Source: Phenylobacterium sp. Root1290 (GTDB lineage: Bacteria > Pseudomonadota > Alphaproteobacteria > Caulobacterales > Caulobacteraceae). Taken from it: a stretch of 64,000 nt of DNA. A program made the position numbers and the translations under genes. The notes below the pieces were generated by a model, which ran no database searches, was not told where the DNA came from, and saw only the letters and a list, made by a program, of their open reading frames with translations. Shown here one piece after another: positions 15,850 through 23,407 of this stretch (position 1 is the first letter of the stretch; every line of letters starts with the position of its first letter). The stretch covers positions 940,191 through 1,004,190 of the forward strand of contig NZ_LMEE01000002.1 of NCBI RefSeq assembly GCF_001425305.1, written 5' to 3'.

Positions 15850-17546
15850 CAGCCGTCCCGCTTAGGACCGCGCGGACCGCCGGGGCGAGGCCCCCCGGGA
15901 CGCGGACCGCCCGGCTTGCCGCCGCCGCCCGAGCGTGGACGATCGGAACGCGGGCCATCGCCGCGCGGCGCATCGCTGCGCGGGCCATCGGGCCGAGGTC
16001 CGGAGCGGGGACCGCCGAAGCCAGGCTTGCCGGCCGGGCGCGGGCCACGCGGACCGTCGGCGCGCTCGGGGCGGCCTTCGCCACGCGGCGCGTCACTGCG
16101 CGGTCCGCCAGGACGGGGCCCGGAGCGGGGACCGCCGAATCCCGGCTTTCCGGCTGGACGCGGCCCCGAAGGCCGGGGACCACGCGGACCGTCAGGGCGC
16201 TCGGCACGGCCTTCGCCTCGCGGCGCATCGCCGTCGGGACGGGGGCCGCGCGGGCCGCTGCGGGGCGGGCCGCCCCAATCGCCGCGCGGACCATCGGACG
16301 AACGGCCTTCCGGCCGCGGTCCGCCGAAGCCGCGCGGCTTGGCGGGCTTGCCGTCGTTGGAGCGCGGGCCACGTTCGATCAGGGTCGCGCCGCGGCGCGG
16401 CGCATCGCTGCCGGGCTTGCGCTTGGGACCGGTGGGCCGGGGCGGGCGCGGCGGCGCCAGCGGATCGCCAGGAGCGTAGCTGCGGATGCCGCCAGGCGTA
16501 TCGCCGGGAATGCGGGGGGAGCGACGGCGCGGGGCGACCGGCACGTCGGAGGCTTCTTCGCCCGGCCGCGGCGCACGGCGGCGCTTGACCGCGCCGGCCT
16601 TGATCTCGACCTTCGGCCGCGCCCAGCCTTCCTTGTAGCTCGCCTTGGGCTTGGGCTCCGCCGCAGGACGGGCGCCGGCGCCGCGACGGCCGGTGCCATC
16701 GTGAACCGCATGAGCGCCAGGCGGTGCCTTCGGCGGCTTGAACGAGGGGCGGTCACCGGTGGGCAGATTTTCGGGTGCGATGTGCTCGACCAGCTGCTCG
16801 CGGATCACCCGGGGGCCGACCTCCTCGATCTGACCGATCGGCAGGGTCCCGAGCGCGAACGGGCCGTAGGACATCCGGATCAGGCGCCCGACCTCCAGGC
16901 CCACCGACTTCAGCACCTTGCGGACTTCGCGGTTCTTGCCTTCAGCGATGGTGACGGTGATCCAGACGTTGGCGCCGCTCGGGCCTTCCTTCGCCTTGTC
17001 GATCTTGGCCTCCAGCGGGCCGTAGCGGACGCCCTCGACGGTGACCCCGTCCTTCAGCTTGTCGAGATCGGCCTGGGTAACCCGCCCGCGGGCGCGCACT
17101 CGGTAGACCCGGACGACGCCGCTGGACGGCTGCTCCAGCGCACGGGCCAGCTCGCCGTCATTGGTCAGCAGCAGCAGGCCTTCGGAGTTGATGTCCAGGC
17201 GACCGATGGAGATCAGCCGCGGCAGGCCCGGCGGCAGGGCGTCGAACACCGTCGCGCGCCCCTGCGGGTCCTTGTGGGTGGTCAGAAGGTCGATCGGCTT
17301 GTGATAGCGGAACAGGCGCGTGGGCTCGGCCGCATCGACCACTTCACCGTCGACGGTGAGGATATCGTCGGGCAGGACGTTCACTGCGGGGGTGGTCAAC
17401 ACCTTGCCGTTAAGGGCCACGCGGCCCTCTTCAATGAGTTTTTCGACATCTCGCCGGGAGGCTACGCCTGCTCGCGCCAGTGCCTTTGCGACGCGCTCTC
17501 CTTGACCGGAGGCCGTCTCATCGTTTCGTTGGGGGTCGTGGATCAT
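15849..17546 (-). CDS. rluB: 23S rRNA pseudouridine synthase (RluB-type) with long Gly/Pro/Arg tail
   Basis: A 565-residue protein, about twice the length of E. coli RluB. Residues 20-70 form an S4 RNA-binding domain (RVAKALARAGVASRRDVEKLI). Residues 75-250 form the catalytic domain, with the GRLDINSEGLLLLTNDGELA block that contains the catalytic Asp, and NREVRKVLKSVGLEV. From about residue 270 the chain is low complexity: Gly, Pro, Arg and Asp with GPR repeats, probably disordered and RNA-binding. The start is uncertain because this gene and the divergent tadA overlap at their 5' ends; ATG at 17546 is used, with ATG at 17552 as an alternative. It is coupled to rsmD. Confidence 0.9.
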   Translation of the reverse strand: MIHDPQRNDETASGQGERVAKALARAGVASRRDVEKLIEEGRVALNGKVLTTPAVNVLPDDILTVDGEVVDAAEPTRLFRYHKPIDLLTTHKDPQGRATVFDALPPGLPRLISIGRLDINSEGLLLLTNDGELARALEQPSSGVVRVYRVRARGRVTQADLDKLKDGVTVEGVRYGPLEAKIDKAKEGPSGANVWITVTIAEGKNREVRKVLKSVGLEVGRLIRMSYGPFALGTLPIGQIEEVGPRVIREQLVEHIAPENLPTGDRPSFKPPKAPPGAHAVHDGTGRRGAGARPAAEPKPKASYKEGWARPKVEIKAGAVKRRRAPRPGEEASDVPVAPRRRSPRIPGDTPGGIRSYAPGDPLAPPRPPRPTGPKRKPGSDAPRRGATLIERGPRSNDGKPAKPRGFGGPRPEGRSSDGPRGDWGGPPRSGPRGPRPDGDAPRGEGRAERPDGPRGPRPSGPRPAGKPGFGGPRSGPRPGGPRSDAPRGEGRPERADGPRGPRPAGKPGFGGPRSGPRPDGPRSDAPRGDGPRSDRPRSGGGGKPGGPRPGGPRPGGPRGPKRDG

Positions 17547-18005
17547 GATCATCGCACCATGCGCATCGCGCTCGCGGCGGCGCAAGACGCCGCGTCACGT
17601 GGAGAGACGCCAGTTGGCGCCGTCATTGTCGATCCGACGACCGAAGAGGTCATCGCGATCGGGTCCAACGGGCCGATCGGCGCGCATGACCCGACCGCCC
17701 ACGCCGAGATCGTCGCGTTGCGGGAGGCCGCCGCGAAGCTGGGAAACTACCGCCTGACGGACCTGACCCTGGTCGTCACCCTTGAGCCCTGCGCCATGTG
17801 CGCCGGGGCGATCAGCCACGCCCGGATCGGCAGGGTGGTGTTCGGGGCCGAAGACCCCAAGGGCGGCGCCGTCGTTCACGGTCCGAAGTTCTTCGAGCAG
17901 CCGACCTGCCATTGGCGTCCGGAGGTCACCAGCGGGGTGCTCGCCGAAGAAAGCGCCGAGTTGCTGCGCGGCTTCTTCCGCGCGCGGCGCAAGAAGAAGG
18001 GCTGA
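17538..18005 (+). CDS. tadA: tRNA adenosine(34) deaminase TadA
   Basis: A 155-residue zinc deaminase that converts A34 to inosine in tRNA-Arg. The zinc and catalytic motifs are intact: TAHAEIVALR (His and proton-shuttling Glu) and EPCAMCAGA (two Cys). GTG at 17538 is chosen because GGGGG lies just upstream and because it gives the usual D-H-x-x-x-M-R-x-A-L start; ATG at 17559 would be the next in-frame choice. With the GTG, the gene overlaps the first codons of the divergent rluB. The DUF6265 gene starts two bases after its stop. Confidence 0.93.
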   Translation: MDHDHRTMRIALAAAQDAASRGETPVGAVIVDPTTEEVIAIGSNGPIGAHDPTAHAEIVALREAAAKLGNYRLTDLTLVVTLEPCAMCAGAISHARIGRVVFGAEDPKGGAVVHGPKFFEQPTCHWRPEVTSGVLAEESAELLRGFFRARRKKKG

Positions 18006-18007
18006 CC

Positions 18008-18463
18008 ATGCGCGCGACGCCCCTCGCCGCGGCCTTGCTCCTGGCCGGCGCCGCCCAGGCCGCCCCGGCAGACGATGTACAGGCATTGAGCTGGCTGGCC
18101 GGCTCCTGGATTCAACAGGATGAAAACCGGTCAGTGCGCGAAGTCTGGCTGGCCCCGCAGGACGGCGTCATGTCCGGCCTGTCCCAGACCAACCGTCCCG
18201 GACGCAAGCCGTTCACCGAGTTCATGACCATCCGCGCCGAGCCGGCCGGCGTGACCTTCACCGCCCGCCTCGACGGTCAGTCGCCGACGCTCTTCGTGCT
18301 GAAGCCGGGCCCCGCCGGCGAGGCGACGTTCGAGAACCTCGCTCACGACTTCCCCCAACGCGTCAGCTATCGCCGCTGCGGCGAGGACCTCTGCGCCCGC
18401 ATCGAGGGGACCGTGAACGGAAAGCCGCAGAGCCAGGCGTGGCGGTACACCCGCGCGCGGTAA
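18008..18463 (+). CDS. DUF6265-family secreted protein
   Basis: A 151-residue protein with a signal peptide (MRATPLAAALLLAGAAQAAPA). The mature part begins LSWLAGSWIQQDENRSVREVW, the W-L-A-G-x-W start of DUF6265 lipocalin-like domains, and continues with ENLAHDFPQRVSYRRC near the end. It contains two cysteines close together (CGEDLC). The ligand is unknown. It begins two bases after the tadA stop and the AAGAAGAAGG at the end of tadA may serve as its ribosome-binding site, so it is coupled to tadA. Confidence 0.75.
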   Translation: MRATPLAAALLLAGAAQAAPADDVQALSWLAGSWIQQDENRSVREVWLAPQDGVMSGLSQTNRPGRKPFTEFMTIRAEPAGVTFTARLDGQSPTLFVLKPGPAGEATFENLAHDFPQRVSYRRCGEDLCARIEGTVNGKPQSQAWRYTRAR

Positions 18464-18476
18464 TCATCGCGAGGCG

Positions 18477-20195
18477 TCACCCCCTGAACAGGTCGAGGAA
18501 GCTCGCCAGCGCCGCCGGGTCTCCCTTCTCGATCTTCACCTTGCCCGAGGCCAGCGCCGCCTGCATCGCGCCGGGCGAGGCCAGCGCCGCGACCCAGTCG
18601 GCCTTGGTCGCGGCGACCACCAGCGGCACGTCCGCGGCGACGCCGACAGGCGTTTCGGCGACCCCGCGCCGCACGCGGACCGTCCAGTCGCCGTCGCCGG
18701 CCAGCTTAAGCCCCATGGCCGCCTGCGCGTTCGCCGCCTTCTCGGCGTTGAGCCGCACGGGGAAGGTGGCCACCACCGCAGCCGCCGGCAGGCCGGCCGC
18801 CTGCGAGCCCTGGCGCGCGCCGATGATCTGGGCCCAGCCAGGCGCCTTCTTCTCAAGCTCGGCGGCGCGCTCGAGATAGTAGTTGCGGCCGTTCGGCGAG
18901 ACGCTGTCGTAACCGAGCTGCCGGAACGCCTTGGCCTGCAGGGCGTCGGCCTGGGGCCTCAGGCCCGCATCGGCGCGGCCGACATAGCCCGCCAGTTCGG
19001 CCGTCCATTTCCAGCGCCCCGCGTCGAAGGCTTTCTGCGCGGCGGCCAGCGCCTGGCGCGCGCCGCCGGCCAGCTCGACGACCTCCTTGGCCCGCACGTC
19101 CGGTGCATCGAACGACAGGCTGGCCGGATCGCCGCCGAACCAGCCCATGTAGCCGGCGAAGATCGACCGCACCGACCACTCAACGGTGCCGTAGTGCTCG
19201 TAGAGATACGGGTCGGCCGCGAGGTGAGCGGGGAGCTTCACCTTCTCGACGATCTCGTCGGGCGTCAGGCCCTGGTTCATCCAGCGCACGGTCTGGTCGT
19301 GGGTGAAGCGGATCGCGTCGCGATAGTTCGTCAGCTCCGTCGCGATCGCCTCCGCCCCGACGATCGGACGGGTATGCGAGGGGACCAGGACCTCGGCCTC
19401 AAGCGCGCGCATCCGGTCGATGGAGTTCGCCCACTGCACCGGGTCGCGGTAGCTGGTCCCGCGGATCGTGTAGAGGTTGGGGAATGCCTTGTAGATGTTG
19501 TCGCCGGGGAACAGGATCTTGCGGTCCGGCATCCAGACTAGGATCTGGTCCTCGGTCTCGCCGGGCGCGTGCTCCAGCACGAACTTTTCGCCGCCCAGGC
19601 TGACCTCCAGTCGGTCCGCGAACACCGTGTTTGGCGCGATGAAGCCGCCGGCCCCGCCGCCGCCGAAGGCCGAGAGATAGGGCCCGATGCCGACGCTGAC
19701 GAAGCCGTCCGGCGTGCCCTTGGGCAGGAACACCCCGTACATCCGCGCCGCCCGCGCCGCGATGGCGGGCGCGGCCACGCCGTTCCACTTAGCCGCCTCG
19801 CGCAGCAGGGTGTCGTGGGCGATCACCTTGGCGCCCTTGGCCAGCGGAAACGCGGCGGCGCCATTGATGTGGTCGTTGTGGTTGTGGGTGTAGATCACGC
19901 CGACGATCGGCTTGCCGCCCGCATGCGGCTCGAACTGCGCCCAGACCTTCTTGGCCTCGTCCAGGCTGTCGGTGGTGTCGATAATCACCACCCCGGTCTT
20001 GCCGACCACCATGATCGAGTTGGCGATGCCGTAGCCGACCGCAGAAAACACGCCAGGCGCCGGCTCATAGACCTTGGGCGGCGCGAACTCGGCCGTGTGG
20101 GCCGCCAGCGACGGCGCGATGCGCGGGGCCGGCTCGTGGGCGAAGGCGGCGCCAGCGGCGCTCAGCGCCGCCGTCAGGGCGAGGGTGCGGATCAT
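18477..20195 (-). CDS. Secreted alkyl-sulfatase-like metallo-beta-lactamase-fold hydrolase
   Basis: A 572-residue protein with a signal peptide (MIRTLALTAALSAAGAAFA). The metal-binding motif THNHNDHING lies near residue 120; further ligands are in HAPGETEDQILVW and FPGDNIYKAF. After the MBL domain come the helical dimerisation domain (RAKEVVELAGGARQAL) and a C-terminal SCP2-like domain (VRLNAEKAANAQAAMGLKL). This three-part layout is that of SdsA1-type alkylsulfatases, which release sulfate from long-chain alkyl sulfates. I chose ATG at 20195, with GGGAG seven bases upstream. The true substrate is uncertain, since related enzymes act on other esters. Confidence 0.85.
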   Translation of the reverse strand: MIRTLALTAALSAAGAAFAHEPAPRIAPSLAAHTAEFAPPKVYEPAPGVFSAVGYGIANSIMVVGKTGVVIIDTTDSLDEAKKVWAQFEPHAGGKPIVGVIYTHNHNDHINGAAAFPLAKGAKVIAHDTLLREAAKWNGVAAPAIAARAARMYGVFLPKGTPDGFVSVGIGPYLSAFGGGGAGGFIAPNTVFADRLEVSLGGEKFVLEHAPGETEDQILVWMPDRKILFPGDNIYKAFPNLYTIRGTSYRDPVQWANSIDRMRALEAEVLVPSHTRPIVGAEAIATELTNYRDAIRFTHDQTVRWMNQGLTPDEIVEKVKLPAHLAADPYLYEHYGTVEWSVRSIFAGYMGWFGGDPASLSFDAPDVRAKEVVELAGGARQALAAAQKAFDAGRWKWTAELAGYVGRADAGLRPQADALQAKAFRQLGYDSVSPNGRNYYLERAAELEKKAPGWAQIIGARQGSQAAGLPAAAVVATFPVRLNAEKAANAQAAMGLKLAGDGDWTVRVRRGVAETPVGVAADVPLVVAATKADWVAALASPGAMQAALASGKVKIEKGDPAALASFLDLFRG

Positions 20196-20321
20196 TGGCG
20201 GCTCCCATTTTGGCATTGTGCACGCCAATTGCAGCCGGGCCCATCGAGCGGTCAAGGCTTGTCAGCTGAAAACGGCGACCCGAAGATGGCGGGATAAGTT
20301 AGATCATAAGGGAGAAACGAC

Positions 20322-21197
20322 ATGGGTTTGCTGAGCGGCAAGGTCGCCATCATTACCGGCGCGGGCAACGGCCTGGGCGAGGCCTACGCCAAGCTGTTCG
20401 CCAAGGAAGGCGCAGCCGTCGTCGTCAACGACCTGGGCGGGCCGCGCGACGGCTCTGGCTCGGACCGGGGCGCGGCGCAGAAGGTGGTCGATGACATCAT
20501 CGCGGCCGGCGGGCGCGCGGCGGCCAATACCGACGACGTCTCCACCATCGAGGGCGGCGAGAACATCCTGAAGACCGCCCTGGATAATTTCGGCCAGGTC
20601 GACATCCTGGTCTGCAACGCCGGCATCCTTCGCGACAAGACCTTCGCCAACACCACCGAGCAGGATTGGGACCTGGTGGTGAAGGTCCACCTCAAGGGCA
20701 CCTACTGCTGCACCATGCCGGTGTGGAAGTGGATGAAGGACAACGGCAAGCCCGGCGTCATCATCATGACCTCGTCGACCTCGGGCCTCTATGGCAACTT
20801 CGGCCAGTCGAACTACGGCGCGGCCAAGGCCGGCATCTACGGCTTCATGCGCGTGCTCTCGATCGAAGGACGCAAGTACGGCATCCGGGTCATGGGCCTG
20901 GCGCCGGGCGCCTTCACGCGCATGACTTCCGACCTGCCCGGCTTCCGCGACAAGGAGCCGGACGCCATGGCCCTGCCCGAGAACATCGCGCCTGGCGTGC
21001 TGTTCATGGCCTCGGACCTGGCCGCCGACCACACCGGCAAGGTGCTGGGCGTCTCGTCCCGCGGCGTGCGCGAGATCAAGATGCTGCAGACCGACGGCTT
21101 CACGCCCGGGCGGCCCTACACGGCCCAGGAAGTCGCCGAGCACGCTTCGGAAGTGTTCTTCCCCAGCGCGCCGGAGAAGACCGCCGCCAGCGCCTAG
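20322..21197 (+). CDS. SDR-family 3-hydroxyacyl-CoA dehydrogenase-like oxidoreductase
   Basis: A 291-residue short-chain dehydrogenase. The cofactor loop is TGAGNGLG (residues 13-20), NAG is at CNAGILRDK, and the catalytic Ser-Tyr-Lys set is visible as SSTSGLYGN...NYGAAKAG. The VVNDLGGPRDGSG segment after the second strand is typical of the dehydrogenase unit of the peroxisomal multifunctional enzyme type 2 / 17-beta-HSD4 group, which oxidises (3R)-hydroxyacyl-CoA. AGGGAG precedes the ATG. It is convergent with an acetyltransferase gene and shares the bases CTAG with it as a double stop. Confidence 0.85.
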   Translation: MGLLSGKVAIITGAGNGLGEAYAKLFAKEGAAVVVNDLGGPRDGSGSDRGAAQKVVDDIIAAGGRAAANTDDVSTIEGGENILKTALDNFGQVDILVCNAGILRDKTFANTTEQDWDLVVKVHLKGTYCCTMPVWKWMKDNGKPGVIIMTSSTSGLYGNFGQSNYGAAKAGIYGFMRVLSIEGRKYGIRVMGLAPGAFTRMTSDLPGFRDKEPDAMALPENIAPGVLFMASDLAADHTGKVLGVSSRGVREIKMLQTDGFTPGRPYTAQEVAEHASEVFFPSAPEKTAASA

Positions 21198-21787
21198 GCG
21201 CCGACCACGAACCGCGCCAGCCGTTCGTCCAGTCCCTGGCGAACGGCGGGCCACTCCTCCGCCAGGATCGAGAAGATCACCGTGTCGCGGATGCGGCCGG
21301 TCCAGGTCTCGCGGTCCTGGCGGAGGATCCCCTCCTGCACCGCCCCGAGCTTGGTCACCGCCGCCCGCGAGCGGGCGTTGATGGCGTCGACGCGATAGAC
21401 CAGCCGCCGCGCGCCGCTGTCGAAGGCGTGGCCCATCATCAGCCGCTTGGCGGCCGGGTTCACCGCCGCGCCGCGGACGTCGGGCCGATAGTAGGTGCCG
21501 CCGACCTCCAGCACCGCATTGGCGAGATCGATCGCATAGAAGGTCGTCAGGCCGACCAGCCGCTCGCCCGCGAGCACCGCGTAGGGCTGGGTGTGTCCCG
21601 CCGCCTGGTCGGCCCGCAGCTTGGCCCAGGTCGGATCGAAATGCTCGTTCGCCCAGGAGAAGGGGTAGAGGTCGGTCCAGATCTCCTGGTCGGCGTTGCA
21701 GGCCTCGCGCAGCGCTTCCCGGTGTTCCTCGGCCATCGGTTCGAGCCGCACGAAGCGGTTCTCCAGCACCTTCGGTTCGATCTGCAT
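21194..21787 (-). CDS. GNAT-family N-acetyltransferase (RimJ/RimL-like)
   Basis: A 197-residue protein starting MQIEPKVLENRFVRLEPMAEEH, the usual start of the RimJ/RimL-like GNAT group. The acetyl-CoA fold includes VLEVGGTYYRPDVRGAAVN and RLVYRVDAINARSRAAVTKLGA, where N-x-x-S-x-x-x-x-x-K-x-G-A is the typical C-terminal motif. It may acetylate an amino terminus or a small amine, and the substrate is unknown. The start overlaps the stop of the upstream TauE/SafE gene by one base, so they form an operon. The TAG stop is the shared CTAG with the SDR gene. Confidence 0.85.
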   Translation of the reverse strand: MQIEPKVLENRFVRLEPMAEEHREALREACNADQEIWTDLYPFSWANEHFDPTWAKLRADQAAGHTQPYAVLAGERLVGLTTFYAIDLANAVLEVGGTYYRPDVRGAAVNPAAKRLMMGHAFDSGARRLVYRVDAINARSRAAVTKLGAVQEGILRQDRETWTGRIRDTVIFSILAEEWPAVRQGLDERLARFVVGA

Positions 21788-22542
21788 CACGCGCCTCTCA
21801 GGAACAGTTGAGCGGCCTGGATCAGATAGAGGACGCCGATCCCGGTCACGATCCACTTCGTCCAGCTCTTGAAGTCCACATCGGTGATGCGGTCGAGGAT
21901 GCGGCCGCCGACCACCGTGCCCGCCATCGAGAGCGGAACGGCGATCGCGAACATCCACCAGGGCGGCAGGTCCTGTGCGGGACTGGTGAGCAGCGGGGCG
22001 CCGTAGACCAGGATCTTGGCGAGGTGCGCGAACACCTGGGTCGCCGCCTTGGTGGCGACGATGGCGTGGCGCGTCAGGCTGGTGCGCACGAAGAAGATGT
22101 CGAGCAGCGGACCGGCCACGCCGGCGGTCAGGTTGAGGCCTGTCACCAACAGGCCCGAGGCGAAGGCCTGCGGCGGCCGCGCCGCGTCCAGGTTGATCCA
22201 GCGCTGAGGCAGCCACAGCAGGAACGGCACAAGCCCCATCAGCAGGTAGAGCACCGGCTTGGACGGCACGAGCGAGATCAGCGACACCACCCCGCCCGCC
22301 GCGGCCGAGGCGATGGCGTACCAGCCGACGATATCCCAGCGCACGTGCTGACGGTGCAGGACCGCACGCCAGCCGTTGGCGACCAGTTGCAGGATGCCGT
22401 GGGTCACGAAGGCGGCCGACACCGGCATCACCAGCGCCAGCCCGCCCATCAGGACAAGCCCGCCGGCCATGCCGAAGACCCCGGACAAGGTGGCGGTGAC
22501 GAACGCCAGGCAGATTATGAAGAGAGCCGAGAACAGGCCCAT
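21787..22542 (-). CDS. TauE/SafE-family sulfite/anion exporter
   Basis: A 251-residue membrane protein with about eight hydrophobic helices. The first repeat contains SGVFGMAGGLVLMGGLAL, and the second VAGPLLDIFFVRTSL near the middle, the paired Gly-rich loops typical of TauE/SafE permeases. These export sulfite, sulfoacetate or other small organosulfur anions. ATG at 22542 is selected because GGAGG lies seven bases upstream; the longer frame to 22599 has no such site. It is followed by the coupled acetyltransferase gene. Confidence 0.87.
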   Translation of the reverse strand: MGLFSALFIICLAFVTATLSGVFGMAGGLVLMGGLALVMPVSAAFVTHGILQLVANGWRAVLHRQHVRWDIVGWYAIASAAAGGVVSLISLVPSKPVLYLLMGLVPFLLWLPQRWINLDAARPPQAFASGLLVTGLNLTAGVAGPLLDIFFVRTSLTRHAIVATKAATQVFAHLAKILVYGAPLLTSPAQDLPPWWMFAIAVPLSMAGTVVGGRILDRITDVDFKSWTKWIVTGIGVLYLIQAAQLFLRGA

Positions 22543-22793
22543 GGAACGTCCTCCGGTTTGTGGCCGGTTCGGAAGGGGGACACAGGCGCCCGACTTCACC
22601 GGTCAGCTGCGCGACGCGCGCGCGGGAAAGAGGTCGCGGGTCCGCCCGCTGCACCGTGGGCGCGAGACCGACGGCATCGCCGGGGACCGCTCACCGAGCG
22701 ATCGGACCCGACTGCCCGCGTCGCCTCCCGGCGGTCGCGCCGGACGGAGGTTCGCTATGGGCGAACCCTGCTTACACCGAACAGGCGTGGCTG

Positions 22794-23312
22794 TCAGATG
22801 GGCTTGTAGAAGTATGTGGTGCTGCACAGCTCGCCGTCAGGCGTCAGCGCATAGTTCGGGATAACCCCGACCCGCTCCCAGCCCAACCGGACATAGAGCC
22901 GCTCCGCATCGCCCCCGGTCACTGTGTCGAGCACCAGCAGCGAGAGGCCAAGGTCGCGCGCGGCGTCCTCTGCGGCGGCAAGCAGGGCCTGGGCTGCGCC
23001 CCGTCGCCGGGCGCGGCGATGTACGAGCATCTTGGCGACATCGCCCCGGTGCGGCTGGTTGGGCGTGCCGGCTGGGATCACCTGAACGACGCCGACCGGG
23101 CCATCGTCGTCCTGTGCGACCACCACCGCGCGGCCGTCGGCGATCTGCGCGGCCGCGGCCTGCTCCCAGAAGGCCGTCGCCTGTTCGAGGGTGAGGTCGG
23201 CCATGAACGAGACCGAGGCCCCGCCGTCCACGCAGTCCTTCAGGATCTCGCCCAGGGCCGGCGCGGCGCGCAGGGTCTCGTCGGCGTTCAGTCGCCTGAT
23301 CTGGATGCTCAT
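22794..23312 (-). CDS. GNAT-family N-acetyltransferase
   Basis: A 172-residue protein beginning MSIQIRRLNADETLRAAPAL. The GNAT core is visible: GVVQVIPAGTPNQPHRGDVAKMLVHRRARRRGAAQ contains the Q/R-x-x-G-x-G/A acetyl-CoA loop in variant form (RRRGAA), and the last strand includes AERLYVRLGWERVGVIPNYAL. The group includes antibiotic and amine acetyltransferases, and nothing in the context reveals the substrate. A 251-base stretch upstream holds no recognised gene. Confidence 0.82.
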   Translation of the reverse strand: MSIQIRRLNADETLRAAPALGEILKDCVDGGASVSFMADLTLEQATAFWEQAAAAQIADGRAVVVAQDDDGPVGVVQVIPAGTPNQPHRGDVAKMLVHRRARRRGAAQALLAAAEDAARDLGLSLLVLDTVTGGDAERLYVRLGWERVGVIPNYALTPDGELCSTTYFYKPI

Positions 23313-23351
23313 GTCTTGCGCCGCGCAGCCGTCGATGGCGCAGGGCGCAAA

Positions 23352-23379
23352 GAAAAAGGCCCCGGACTCGCCGGGGCCT
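23352..23379 (-). terminator. Rho-independent terminator of the acyl-CoA dehydrogenase gene
   Basis: Read on the minus strand, AGGCCCCGG / CCGGGGCCT form a 9-bp stem with a CGAGT loop, followed by TTTTTCT. It lies about 30 bases after the acyl-CoA dehydrogenase stop. Confidence 0.85.
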
Positions 23380-23407
23380 GATCCTGTGCAGCTTTGTCGG
23401 CTGGCGC

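Noticed and set aside
15950..16330. Direct repeats considered as a CRISPR array
   Set aside because: The repeats are unequal, in frame, and encode the GPR-rich protein tail; there are no regular unique spacers.
15124..16479. A 451-codon plus-strand frame with a Gly/Pro/Arg-rich end
   Set aside because: It runs through both CTAG hairpins and lies opposite rsmD and the repeat tail of the pseudouridine synthase, whose repeats it mirrors.
22543..22793. A 250-base gap considered for a tRNA or small gene
   Set aside because: No cloverleaf or T-loop (GTTCGAATC-like) sequence and no ORF with a ribosome-binding site was visible.
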